From Chaunax sp. Z400 (Eukaryota > Chordata > Actinopteri > Lophiiformes > Chaunacidae), in contig CM075204.1 of assembly GCA_037577475.1 (NCBI GenBank), forward strand, positions 9,126,855 to 9,190,854: a stretch of 64,000 nt of DNA. Reading direction: 5' to 3'. The notes under the pieces were generated by a model. The model was not told the DNA's origin, did not search any database, and saw only the letters and a program-made list of their open reading frames with translations. Made by a program: the position numbers and the translations under genes. Below are positions 48,103-59,862 of the stretch, one piece after another; within the stretch, counting starts at the first letter, position 1, and each line of letters starts with the position of its first letter.

Positions 48103-51100
48103 ACACTGGTTGTCGATGTCGTCACAGTTTGTGTTTAATGACGTCGGCGTCGTCTCGTCTTCATCAAGGAAAAACAAACATTTTTCTTTTCTTTAATGCA
48201 TGTTGTCTAGGAATCTGTGTTCAGATCCTTGAGTGAAGTACGTACAACGAAGCACTGGTCACTGCTTCTTTTTTCAAATTTACCGTGACCCCTACATTTA
48301 TCAAGTACTTAAGTCCAGCTCCTAATGACTGGTGCTGGCGTATCCAAACTAGGCCTGGAACTCTCCATGAGAATGAAAAGAAAGACTTAATTAGACTGCA
48401 TGAAGCTGGATGATGCTTCTTGATGGAGCAGATGCAACGGTAAAATGAGAGTCTCTCTGATCTCAGCAGCGCTGCAAGTTAAAAACCAGAGGGAACCGCT
48501 CTCAGACGTCCCCTCCTCGCCACCGTGGGGGAATGACAGAACAGAGCCTGTTGCTGGCTGGGAGCAGCTCCGCAGGAAGCGTCGGGGCAGCGGTGCTGAA
48601 TGTGTGATCAGTGTGACTGCACCAGGAAAGGAGCTGTCTGACCAGAGACACAGATGGCGTTCGGAGCCGTTGGCGCTTTTGCAGTCGCAGAGGCTTGAGA
48701 AGCGCTAAGCTCCATCGCAGTCTTCATCGTGGTTAAACATCCTGTAGAGGCAGACAGCAGCAAACCAACACCCCAAAGGGAACGGACTAAAGAAAGGTTA
48801 AATGAATTTTAATAGATTTCCTCTGGCTTGTCTTTGTTTTTCTTTTTTACGTGAACCTGGCGACATCACTAATCAATATTTTTATTTTTATAATTCATCA
48901 ATGACTGTGTAATGCGGTGAAGGTTACCATAAGGAATTATCAGTCGACTCCAAATGCCCTCAACTCTACCGATCATTTTAGCTTCTTTCAGCTTCATGTT
49001 TTGTTTTTACTGCTCACAGATGTTTAGCTTGGTCCAACCACTGACAATCAAACAAACAATCTCCTGATTGAAAACTAGCCATTATCTGATCTGGTAACAT
49101 TACGCTTTTATCGTTTAAGTTTTAGGAAAGATCACGGTGTGGTTTACAATCACCACTTCACTAAGTTTAGGGGACCTCTGCTGTTTTTAATTGCAATAAT
49201 AATCACATAGGCACACATCACATGGCTGAGCTGTACCTTTTTTGGGGGGGGGAGGTTAGTCTATGACCCATCATGTCCATGGAGAAAATTCATATTTACT
49301 CTCTTGCCTCTATTATTAATATCAGGTTTGATTACGTCTTTTCTTTACAGGTTTGTAAAATATAATTAATCTATGTCAGAAGGGTCATCATTGGGTATTC
49401 TGTGTTCAGGGCCCTCCTGACTCTACAATTAGAATGGTTGATTAATCCCTAATGCCTTGGGACTGCAGATAATTTGCCCACTTTTTGAGTCAAGTTTGTC
49501 ACAGATATCTTCCTTCTTAATGAGTTGCAGAGAGAAACGTCGGCTGGCTTGATTGCTGCAAAAAAAAAAAGAAGATTATGGCCTTCTGTTAGCAGCCACT
49601 ACACATGCCTACAATTTCACAGCGGTTTACCTTGAGGTAATTAATATGTAGCTTTCTGTCGCTAAGATGCACGGCTCCAACAGTAAAACATCTCCTTCCT
49701 GGGCAAAGACACTAAACCATATTGAATCACTGCAAATCACCTGTAAATAAAGATTTCTAAACTGCACTATGCTACTTTATATCTGTGTTGGTTCTGTCTT
49801 TGTTGTTATTTTATATTCATATAAAGGTGACTGTGCTCAAGAGACGTTTACCCATCGATCAAAATGTGAAGGTCTTCATACCATAAATCTACAATCGTGG
49901 TTATTGACACGTCTCATCAAGTTGATTAGGTTATGTTATTTCTTATTTCAGTCTTTTTTTGTCTTATCGTTTCTTTATGTTTTCCACCAAGATGATTGGC
50001 TGCCCTGCCCTGATTGAATTGACCTGTGTCCAGTTTACCTTCCACCCTCAGAGTATATGTACATGTGTTGTGTTCTGATTCAGCTTGTCTTTGTATTCTC
50101 GCGTCTTGCCTTCCAGCCTTATTATTGCTATTGAACCTTTTTTTTTTTTTTTTTGGTATTGAACTTTTGCCTTTTATCCTAATCTGAACCTGCTCTCAGA
50201 GTCATGTATTTGAGTCCATTTCTCTGTGGTCTCCGTGTTATAATAACCATACCTCAAAAAGGCTCTAAAGGGGTTATCGGCCGCCACGGGGGGGATGGGA
50301 AGGGGTCGGGAAATAATGGATTATGGTGAGCAGATATGCATTGTATTCTAAACATAAAGGTTGACCATTGCTTTGTGATGAAATGTTAATGAAATGGGAT
50401 TTACGATGAAATAAATAAAACGTATCTCTTCCATAATGTTAATGGATGCTGTCAAAAAAAAAGAAAAAAGAAGATCACAGAAAAAGCCTGTATTTCATGA
50501 ATGTTCCGGAGGCGAAACGGCTCCTCCGTCCTCTCACAGTCGTCATGTTCTCCATGTCTCCGGGGATTCTTCCTGTATCTTTATCATACATGCTGCCACT
50601 TCTAGGGACAGGGAGTCAAGAAGGTTCAATAGGGATGGTGGCACCTCACAGAAACCAATTATACACGGGCTCCGAAGCCTTCATTTCTGTGCTGGAGCTT
50701 TGAATTCGTTTTGATATTCCATGATGAATTACCACAACCAAATGAGAAGCAGAGAGACGAGTTTGGGGGGGGAGCAAGAAAGCGGGAGAGCAAGAGACTG
50801 AAAGAGAAAATCCAGGAGGAATTCTTTGCCTTAACTCCCTTGGGGCGTTCAGTGTGTTGGCGGAGTACTGTACGTTTCTCTGGCAAGCGTATCTCCTCTC
50901 TTCCACCCACACAACTCTCTCATACTGAATAAAATCCCAGTGGAGGAGTTCCTTCATCCAGCAGGAGTGTGCGTGCTCTAGCGTTGCACACCTCCTCTTA
51001 ATTAAACAATGACAAGAGCTGAAGACATGTGACAGAAACTGTGGAAATTAACTTTGTGGAAAGAAAAATAAAAAGTCAGCTCTAATCTCTCAGGGCGTGA

Positions 51101-51889
51101 GTTCATTAAGCAGAGAAAGTTGGAGAGGATTCATCTCGCATGTCGCCTGTCATTGATTCACGCGTCGCCTTGACTGTGTTCCTGGACATAATTTAATTTC
51201 AACATGAGTGTCTTTGCTTTAGGTTTCATGTATCCCAGGATTGTTTTCTATACCATGCAGCAAAAACATCTTCACTCAGACAGCTGTACACACAGTCCTC
51301 CAGAGAGAGCAGCCGTCCGAGCCAACGCCAGCGAGACTCTCCTCAGAATAGAGAAATGATCAGAATAATCAGCTTGGAATAACAAACAAACAAACAAAAA
51401 AAGATTTCTTCACTGAGTACATTTACATGCACAGACACTGTACTGTATGTGACGACGAGTAGCAGTAATCTGCCTAAGGCAATGATTTGTTTATAGTGTT
51501 TGTACACTGCACAGTTCAAAGTAATGTGATTTTAATAATGAACCACTTATTGATGAAATTACATAATAGCTGTTCCAGCACTCCCCGCCTCACAGCTCAG
51601 TGCCATGTGGTTAGCTTAGCTAATTAGACATCCAGTGAAGACGGGAGGAGAAATCTAAATGACTAAACTGATGAGGATGATTCACACACTGACATGGTTA
51701 CTTACCAGTACTCTTCAATACTCTGTTATTGTAGTGGGACTATAATGTGTACAAAGGTCCACAAACTCATTCTTGCATGCTCTTTATAATGCTTGTTCAC
51801 TGAGGGGTGTAAGATCTTGACCAGCTACACACAGAAAAAAAAAAATTAGAAGCCATCTCCTCCAGATGGTTGAGAGAAGTCTTTTAATA
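48103..51889. other. intergenic, no gene recognised
   Basis: There are only short chance frames and homopolymer runs: poly-A at 49560-49570, poly-T at 50131-50153, and G runs at 49244-49252, 50288-50294 and 50765-50772. The purine-rich block 50735-50830 has no known similarity. Confidence 0.55.
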
Positions 51890-52160
51890 TATACTGAGCA
51901 AAACATTTACATTTTTGATGTCATGCCATCCTGTTCATTTTAAATATCAAAGACGAATTATTGTTCACACAGGTTTATTCACCCTTTAGCCGTACAGAAA
52001 AATCATTTTTGTGCAAATTAGTGGTTGTTGCCTTTGTGTTTACAAGTCAAAAACAGTGGATGGTGAGACAGAGAAGAACAACAGTCAGTAACGTGTGTGA
52101 CCACCTCCAGCATTTATCACAGCGTCACACCTCCTTTGCACGGAATTGATTAGAATCCAT
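51890..52160 (-). mobile_element. Tc1-like transposase C-terminal relic with 3' terminal repeat
   Basis: On the minus strand, codons from about 52156 down to the stop at 52087-52085 read LINSVQRRCDAVINAGGGHT, then RY and stop. This is the classic C-terminus of Tc1-like DDE transposases (…RRCxAVIxAxGGHTRY). Beyond the stop, at 51890-51912, TATACTGAGCAAAACATT resembles a Tc1-type terminal repeat. The rest of the transposase is missing or unrecognisable. It is a dead, strongly truncated copy. Confidence 0.6.
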
Positions 52161-52244
52161 TAATCTGGACTTGCTGAACCACCACTGTGATCTTATTCTG
52201 TGGTGTCGATGTTGAAAAGTTACACCACCAGCTACTGCCTCAGC

Positions 52245-52378
52245 ATACATACTACAGCGTTTTCAATCGTTTTTGCGGATCTGTGTGTGTACGGGGATCG
52301 TTTCGGAAACGCCGCCATGTGAAGGTTTTAAAAATGCAAAGAAAAAAATGTCTCCGTTTTCAGCTAAAACGCAGCTAA
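52245..52378. repeat. transposon-like fragment related to 9698-9850
   Basis: GCGTTTTCAATCGTTTTTGC, GATCGTTTCGGAAACGCCGC, CATGTGAAGG and TCTCCGTTTTCAGC have the same 'aacG(c)CGtttt' style as the element at 9698. Similarity is limited and the class is uncertain. Confidence 0.35.
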
Positions 52379-54349
52379 ACAGCTAAAAAGCAGTAGTGTG
52401 TTGTAACACATTTAAAATATATGTTACCTGCATAAAAAAACATGGTTTACTGAATGTTTCATGACTGGCCTGGACTGACTTGACATTCCCAGAATTATTA
52501 TCCCAGTTTGGCCAAAGTTACCCATCCTTAATGACATACTGACAATGTTATTTCATTTGGATTATTAGTGCATGAAAACATATTCAGTGAGGTTTCTCAT
52601 TTGTTTAATATGAACTTTCCCACGAATTGTAAAAAGAAACAAACCACTGTTGTAAAAGTTGTTGTCTTGTAGGAAAGTCTCGGTGATAAAGGCAGAGCTT
52701 CAAATCGAGTGAAAACGAGTTGGAGTGCCTCACAGATTCGGGCCCACATCTTTGCAAATGTGATTTATGCTTACGGCGCAGCGAGGAGCTCAAATCTTTA
52801 ATTACCACGCAAATTACTGGCCAGTGTAATTCATCAGTACACAACCACCAGAACCTCATTTCCACACTAATTTAATGAATAATTGCCTTCTTGGAAAACC
52901 TGCCTCTTCTGGTGTAATGGCAACGGCTACTAATGTGGAGCTGAGCTCACACGTTGAGCCACAGCTCCAACTCCTGACTGGTTTTAATGGAACTCATGAC
53001 GGTGTTGAGGGGATGAACCGGCTTTAATTGCATTGATGTCTTCTTCTGCAGGGAATTTGACTATTGTAAAACAGGTTGTCCGAGATCTCTGGTGCTTTAT
53101 TTTCCGATCCAGACAGAAGTGGATGAAGGAGGCTCATTGACTGTCTGCCTTAATTTGTTTCAGCTTCAGGGAGGCCACACTGGCCACAAACTCCCATCAG
53201 TATTTAAAAAATAAAACCTAGTACACAAATTATTACAGCTCATGTTATTCCGTGCATGAGTCAAAGTGCAACCTGGGAAATCAAATGTCTGTCACAGGAA
53301 TCTGTCAGAGCAGCACAAGATTTCATTTTTAAGTGTTTTCTTCCCCTAAAATTGTTTTTATTATCATAATGCCTGAATCTCTTTAAATTTTTCACTTTTA
53401 TAGTGACAGACACTTTTTTTTAAATCTTAGCGTTGTCGGAATCTTACTGCATTGAAATGTTCCGTTAAAATGAAAATGTAATTACTGATTATAACCTCAC
53501 AATCTATATTCCTTTACCCACAGACAGCACGAAACATAAATCCAATCCCTTCTCTATTGATTCGGCCCATGTTGACTGCACCTCTATCCACAGGAGGAGA
53601 GGAATCCAAAGGAAAGCTGGTGCAAACGGGTTGACCTTCACCAGTTCCAAAAACACAGGATCCTGGAACCGTGGACTCGTATCCAATCAATTACACAGTG
53701 GCTTAATTGATTTGCAAAGGTAATCACTGGGCTCACATCCACCAGGACAGAGTATTTGATGTTTTAATAAATGGTTTTACAGCAGAACTGGACGAGCGGA
53801 TCGATTCGGCCTCTGCAACCTTGATTATAGCACGAGTTGGGAGAAAAACAGCAGTGTAGCAGCGGGACGAGCCAAGCGATTTGATTGGTTGGGCTTTCCT
53901 TTAATGTTTACACTGGAGTGTTGCACAGCGGCGTAGTGAAGATCAAACCTGACCACATTACTCAATTTCCTCTCACAGGAAGGAAACTGAGACCAGGCGC
54001 TTACTGTAGATCTGGTAACAGCAGAAAACGCAGTGAATTATGAAAATAAATATTATTCAGGGGTCACCCTGGATTCACCTACATTTGACATTTACCATGA
54101 AGACATAACACTTTCTGACACTCACTGCCACTGATCACTGCTTTTTAAACTTTAATTTCCCCCATGTCAGTTTTTCTCAGAGCTCAGAAAATACACTCGA
54201 CAGGTTTAAAAACACACCACTGAGTAGTTTGTGTCGAATGAAAATAATAAATGACCCATATTTTGTCCCTTATTTACTTTTACTGATTATTTTAAATCAA
54301 TAAATAACAGAAACAAACCAAAAAGGTAAGTAGGTTTCTCAGGTGCCAC
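52379..54349. other. intergenic, possible conserved non-coding stretch
   Basis: No exon is recognised. About 52780-53040 is repeat-free, with ATTACTGGCCAGTGTAATTC and several TTAAT cores, and could be regulatory. The rest is featureless. Confidence 0.4.
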
Positions 54350-54470
54350 AACCGGAGCGTACAACATTTTACTCCATCCCTAATCAGTATGTCCCCCATC
54401 AGCATTGATCACAACAGTAATCCTCTTCCTCATGGATTGGCACAACCTCTGGATGTCATAATGTGCGATG
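54350..54470 (-). mobile_element. second Tc1-like transposase C-terminal relic
   Basis: On the minus strand, 54466 down to the stop at 54382-54380 reads AHYDIQRLCQSMRKRITVVI, then NADGGHTD and stop. The 'HYDIQRLCQSMR(K/R)R' block and 'GGHT' ending are diagnostic of Tc1-like transposases. At DNA level it is homologous to the relic at 52085-52159 (shared CAGCATTnATCACA). The frame breaks upstream, and the segment 54480-54750 could not be read as transposase. Confidence 0.6.
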
Positions 54471-54779
54471 GTGACTGACTTCCCAGAGCTCGGCGATGGC
54501 GTCCCGTCAGCACAGCACCAGTGTAAGTAAGGTCATTGAGTTCGAAGTCCTCCATGTTTTGGCATGTGCCGGCTAATTATGGCTACCAGTGGTCTCTGAA
54601 CGTGTTCCTGAGGAGCAGCAGGCAGATAACGTCGATCCTGATTACATGTGGTCAACCATGGGTGCAGGCAGTCTATCACTGGAATGGTGAGCATTCACTG
54701 CCCTGACGACTTGTCTGGTGGACTATAGCTCCTCCTGACACCTTAAGAGCCCGGTCCCAACCTGAGGTCCGCATGAAAA

Positions 54780-55078
54780 CCAATGGAAGAATCTCCCAGA
54801 GGAGATCAGACTGGCTAAAGCTCCTTATCCTCTTTAAAAACACACTTCTATAAATGTGCTTTTACCGGGGTTTTGGCCTTTTTACCCACTCTCTGTTTTA
54901 TTGATTGTCTGTTTTATCTTTGTTCAGTGCTCATTGATTTAACATTGGTCATTTTACCATTTTCACTTAGCCTTATAAATGTTATCGCTGTTTGTCATTT
55001 TGTCTCGTAAAGCACTTTGTAACTTTATTTTGAAAAGTGCAATATAAATAAAGTTTATTATTATTATTATTATTATTA
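54780..55078 (+). mobile_element. L2-like LINE 3' end with (TTA)n tail
   Basis: The segment with AAACACACTTCTATAAATGT, TTTATTGATTGTCTGTTTTA and especially AAGCACTTTGTAACTTTATT, then TTGAAAAGTGCAATATAAAT and AAAGTTTATTATTATT, is the characteristic 3' end of L2/Maui-type LINEs in fish. It is 5'-truncated; no reverse transcriptase remains. Confidence 0.7.
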
Positions 55079-58000
55079 CATCACCAGCAGCATGCCAATG
55101 GCATGATCCCTGTCATGTTGCCTCATCCATGACATTCTCCCAATCTTAGTTTAGTTAGTTTGGTTAGTTTGGTTAGTTTAACAAAGGAGTGGTCATTTGG
55201 GTTTAGTTGGATAAAGCTGTCACAGCCGAGGCTCATTGAGCTTTACATAGAGGGAGACCACACACGTTTTAAAGTAATTTAAACAAACTTTTTAAATTTT
55301 GAACTAAGACAAAACCACATAGTAAATTGATCTGTCGTCTGTATGTCAGTAATGAGCCTCATGAGAGATGGAGGCAAGAAACAAAAAACAAATGTGCCAT
55401 TGCTTTCAAGACAGAGAAAGACAAAGACAGTATACTACATCTGAGTATACTAACAGAATGGTTGTTATGTACAAGAGCTGCAGCCAAATAAGAACTTTCC
55501 AAGTCAACTGGCCCATCACCTTCTTTTTTTTTCCACAGCCACTGCAGAACAGCCTAAATGTCTGAATGTCAGGTCTGTTTGACCCACAAGATTCATGTTT
55601 CAGTGCCTCTGATAATCATCTGAGATGTGAAAACAGATCTCCTCACAGTCAGAGATAAGAAAAGGTCATAATCCAGGACTAAAATCTAGAAAATGCAATG
55701 GTTCAAAACCAGTTTAGTCAACCTCAGCGGCATTAAGTGTTTGGTCTGAGACAAAGCCAGCATGAGTCTGCATATTCTTTAAAAAGTTATACATTTATAG
55801 CCTGTGGTGCTGGTCGGTATACAATGACACAGCTTCAAAAAAAAAGTGCATGGATTCATCTGACTCATCTTCATCACTGAGTGATGATGAGTGGTTCCAC
55901 ATTCACAATGATTGATGAAGCTATGAAGCAATACTCTTATTGGCTAATTTGACTCAGTTATGATCAAAAAAGATAAATATAATGTGTTGTCTGATCTCAG
56001 CATTAGACACTATACCTCAGGGGAAGATTTTTTTTTATTAATCTCTAATAATATAAATGCAGGTGTTTCTTTTGAATTTATTCTATTTATTTGTTGATGG
56101 TTAATACAACATTTCAAATTAGTGTTGTCCTGACTGCTGTACAATGTAATAAACATTCGACGGTAAAGAGTTTCCAAAGAGATTGTTTTCCTTTAGCACA
56201 TTGAATGTTACGTTCCCATGCAGAACATCTCTCACGGTCTCTTGAACACTCACTAGATTAAGTACGATTAAAGTGCAAAACGAGCAAAACGGAGACCTTT
56301 CCTGTCAAATTAAATGCTAGTGTGATATTTTGTTTTGATTTATTAATTTATTGGGACCAGTAAACATTAACCAAATTCTGGCATTTTCTAAAAATGACGT
56401 CAATGTTTCAGGGTTAGCTTAACAGCTAAGTGGCTAATGTCACATACACAAATGATTTAGAAGGTTAATGAAAAATGAAATAATAATAATAATAATAAAT
56501 CATTACATGACAGAACGTTAAAAACATTCTTTGTGACTGTGTGGCTGATACGATGTGCTTTGGACAACGTACTATGGGTCTAATTAATGTCAGTCTATGA
56601 ACGTCTAACAAGGTATTTTGTTCCACATAAGTTTGCTATGAAACTTTGTTCTGATTAGTTTAAACATGAAAGTCTTATTTTCAGATAATGTAAAAGAAAA
56701 CTATAAAAAAATTTAAATGAGGACAAATGAAGTCAAACCTGGTGCCTTCTTATCAGAGGACCCTCCAGCCGTTTTGTACACAGCTCACCACTTTGTCTGC
56801 CACAACGCAGAGGAAACGGCGCCTCTGGGAGGAATTTGTTTAGTCTAACATTTCCATGCTTTTACTGGGTGAAAGGCTGCCTGAAAGATACTTTTAACTA
56901 CCTTTGGGGGGGGGCATTAGCGCAGGTCATCCCTCGGTGCAGTTCAGGGCTGCATCTGCACGTCTCATGTGGAATCAAACCACCTGATCTGAACCGAGCT
57001 GCTCTCCAACATGAGAAACACATGGCAGTGACGAACTGGGACTTCCTGGTTTAGTTTACCTGGTCTGTACCACTACATATAACCTGGTCAGGTCAGAGAT
57101 TTTTACTAAATCTGATTCTATAAAGTGGATTGGTTTGGATCTGCACAGCAGCACCTCACTGCTCTGCTACTGAAGGCCATGAAGTCACCCTATCATCAAT
57201 GAATGCAATAAGTGCAACATATATAAAAACTTTTCGTAAATCAATGAGTTTTAGAAAACAATACTTATTATTACTTAATAACACTTGTTCCATTTCTAAC
57301 ATATTGTGCATGAAAGAATTCAACAATGATCACATCCCAGCATCATTTGTTTCATTAATCTTTGTTGACCTACCCTTCAGTGTTCATTCAACAAAAGAAT
57401 TTCACATATCTAATGAACATAAATCTCTCAATGATTGGCAGATTCAGCATTATCAATACCAATTAACCTTAACTGCCCAGAGACAACATGTGGCTCATGG
57501 TGATGTATATCAGAACCTCAGACAACATATATTTTCAGGCCGGTGCTGCACGGCGAGTCGGTGGTGGAAAAGATCAGACAGGAGAAAAAGGATAAAAACT
57601 TCAGAAGCAGCTCCACATATGCAGCGCAATGTCATACACTTCATTTCCTCCAATGCTGCCATCTTCCCTTGGGACTCATCAGAGGCTCCTGGGGATTTTT
57701 CAGTGCCTGTTGAAGAATCCAGTTCCAGCCATTTTAAGGGCCTCCTCCTACATTAAGGATTGTTTGACAGAAACTCTCAGGAGTCCTGGAAGTTCTTGGA
57801 GAACTTCAGGTAAAAGAATGGATTGGTGATTTTGGCTTCCAAGAATGTCTCGGTCAAGAGAGATCACTTCTGTTTTGTATGGTTTTGCATGGAGAATCAT
57901 TAAAACATTTATATTCCTATCCTTTATCTGTTTGCATTGTGGGCTGGCATTGTGTATGTAATAAATAATTACTGTGACTTTAATATACAGATAAACAGGA

Positions 58001-58134
58001 TACTGTTAGGACTTTGTGTTACAACACAATGCATTGTGAGCAAGGCCTCAAAAAAGCTTTATATAACAGAGATGCAAGAGCTTGAAAAGTTGTGAATGGT
58101 TGGTTGTGAGAATTGGCAACAGGTGTGTGTGCGG
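55079..58134. other. intergenic, no gene recognised
   Basis: The longest frame in the window, 57130-57756 (208 codons, + strand), lies here. Its product shows no known domain, no codon bias and no paralogue, so it is treated as chance. GTATACTACATCTGAGTATA at 55430-55449 resembles 17809-17828. A (AAT)n run lies at 56479-56499. Confidence 0.5.
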
Positions 58135-58771
58135 TAGGGTTGGTCCTCAAGCGGTTCCAATTTGGAACCGGTTCCAAAACTCAGATTCCATTGGAATCGT
58201 TACGAATTTTTAATTTCGATTCTTCTCATCGGTTCCTAAATACATCTCCGTCATGCTCACGTTAATTTCCGTTTCCGTGATGGTGGCATGCAGCGTCCGT
58301 AGTTTCTGCCTAACAGGTTGGATGGGTACTTCAAACTGAGCTCCACCACGAAGCAAATCAAGTGGCGCTCAAAAGTGTGGCTTTATTTTCATTTTTACTT
58401 TTATTATTTATTGTGCCTGGGTCGGCACAGTGCAACACCTGTGCCAAACTTCTTTTCGTGCAAAGGAGGATGCACAACTAACATGGCTAAACAACTTTGC
58501 CTACATGGTGTAAAAATCCCAGTGGCAGGGATCCCACGCTGTGACACGAATATATGAATGAGTCATTCATAATAAACGGTACATTCTTTATACAGAATGG
58601 CTTGTATAAAGTTTTTTTTTAAATACATTTTTCCTCTGCGAAATAAGCATGTGGCCTGTTTTAACCCTGACCCTCAAAGAACCGGAATCAAGAGCTATCA
58701 AGAACCGGAACTGAACAGCGGAATCGGAGTTGGAATCAGAATCATTAAAATCCATATGATGCCCAACCTCA
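58135..58771 (+). mobile_element. decayed hAT-like element with BED zinc-finger remnant
   Basis: The ends TAGGGTTGGTCCTC (58135) and GATGCCCAACCTCA (to 58771) are imperfect inverted repeats of the hAT type, and both are followed inward by CGGTTCC/GGAATC-rich subterminal sequence. The flanking octamers GTGTGCGG and GTGGACAG agree at 5 of 8 bases. Inside, from about 58330, the + strand reads FKLSSTTKQIKWRSKVWLYF; then CNTCAKLL in one frame and SCKGGCTTNMAKQLCLHG in the next. This is the BED finger of hAT transposases (KVWxxF, CxxC, TTNLxKHLxxHG) with a frameshift. The catalytic domain is absent. Confidence 0.7.
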
Positions 58772-58782
58772 GTGGACAGTAT

Positions 58783-58812
58783 GTGTGTGTGCAGTGTGTG
58801 TGTGTGTGTGCG
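58783..58812. repeat. interrupted (GT)n microsatellite
   Basis: GTGTGTGTG, a CA interruption, then (GT)n over about 30 bp follow just after the hAT-like element. Confidence 0.85.
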
Positions 58813-58982
58813 CCTGCTCACATGCATGTGGGGGTCTAGGAGTGGAGGTGTGTCCATCTGATGAATGGGCGTGTGCCTGAATGAATTTTCTACATTAATT
58901 GTAGTCTCACATAACAGCTAGTCTGGGACACTGCAGCTGTACAAAAGTGACATAAAACACAGAATGACAGTAAGAAAAAAGT

Positions 58983-59060
58983 ATTTTTTTGAACTCAGAT
59001 GCCTTTTGTGGACAAATCCATGGAACCTTATGACACTCAGATTATCTTCAGAGAGACTGG
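58983..59060 (+). repeat. dispersed repeat related to 41121-41245
   Basis: The segment shares CAGATGCC, ACAAATCCATGGAACCTTAT and TATCTTCAGAGAGA with the copy at 41 kb in the same orientation. The class is unknown. Confidence 0.45.
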
Positions 59061-59654
59061 ATTTTTTTTAATTTAGCCAGCTATTCCTTTTTATTTACTT
59101 GTACAACAAAGCTGGGTTTTATGAGGGTAGAACATCAACTTGATGGAATATTACTTGACAAAACTAATTTTTTTTGTTGTTGCATTAAAACAAAAAAACA
59201 AGTGGTGCAACAAAGAGTTGGAGATTAAATATTGACACACAGCTGTTTTAATTATATTATGCTACATTAAATCCACCATTAACAGGAGTAATATGCTGCC
59301 AGTATTGTGTATTAGCAGTTTCAGTCAAATTGTTAGAAAATTGTATTTTCATTTTGTTCCAAAGATCATGTTGACACATTCGGTAAATGCTGAGAGATCT
59401 GTTTCTCTTATGTCATTTCAGTATTGTTCACTGTAGAGCAGGTTAAGTCTCTGACATGTCAAACAGCTTTTCCATTTTCATGTTAATATGGTCATAGAAC
59501 ATCCATACAAGTATGTGACATTGAAAAATGCTAATTGCATTATTGCATTTTCATTTTAACTAAGGCATCATGTGTCAAAAATAACAGTTCTTTATTGGAA
59601 TTATGTAGCTCCATTTGCTACTTGCATTGCTATACTGCTAGTTAGATGTCAGGA

Positions 59655-59862
59655 AGCATCCATCCATCCATTTTCTATAATCACTCATCCTCTGCAGGGC
59701 TGTGGGGGTTGGAGCCCAGCTGACATATAGGGCGAGGCGGAGTGGACAAATGACCTTTGACACCTCTGGGTGATTTAGAGTCACCACATAGAAAGGCCCC
59801 TGGTCTGGATTGTGACCCAGAACCTTCCTGCAGTCAGGCGACAGTCCAACCATGACACCACA
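59655..59862 (+). repeat. dispersed teleost repeat with internal deletion
   Basis: It starts GCATCCATCCATCCATTTTC and continues GGGCTGTGGGGGTTGGAGCC, then GATTTAGAGTCACC and finally AGAAAGGCCCCTGGTCTGGA and CAGGCGACAGTCCAACCA. The same family is present at 63391-63638 (+) and 21372-21545 (-). Compared with the 63-kb copy, the segment between AGAGTCACC and the ACAnAGAAAG part is missing. Confidence 0.65.

Noticed and set aside
57130..57756. 208-codon open frame, the longest in the window
   Set aside because: There is no recognisable domain, no splice context or repeats of the frame elsewhere, and the composition resembles the flanking non-coding DNA. In 64 kb of A/T-rich DNA one such frame is expected by chance.
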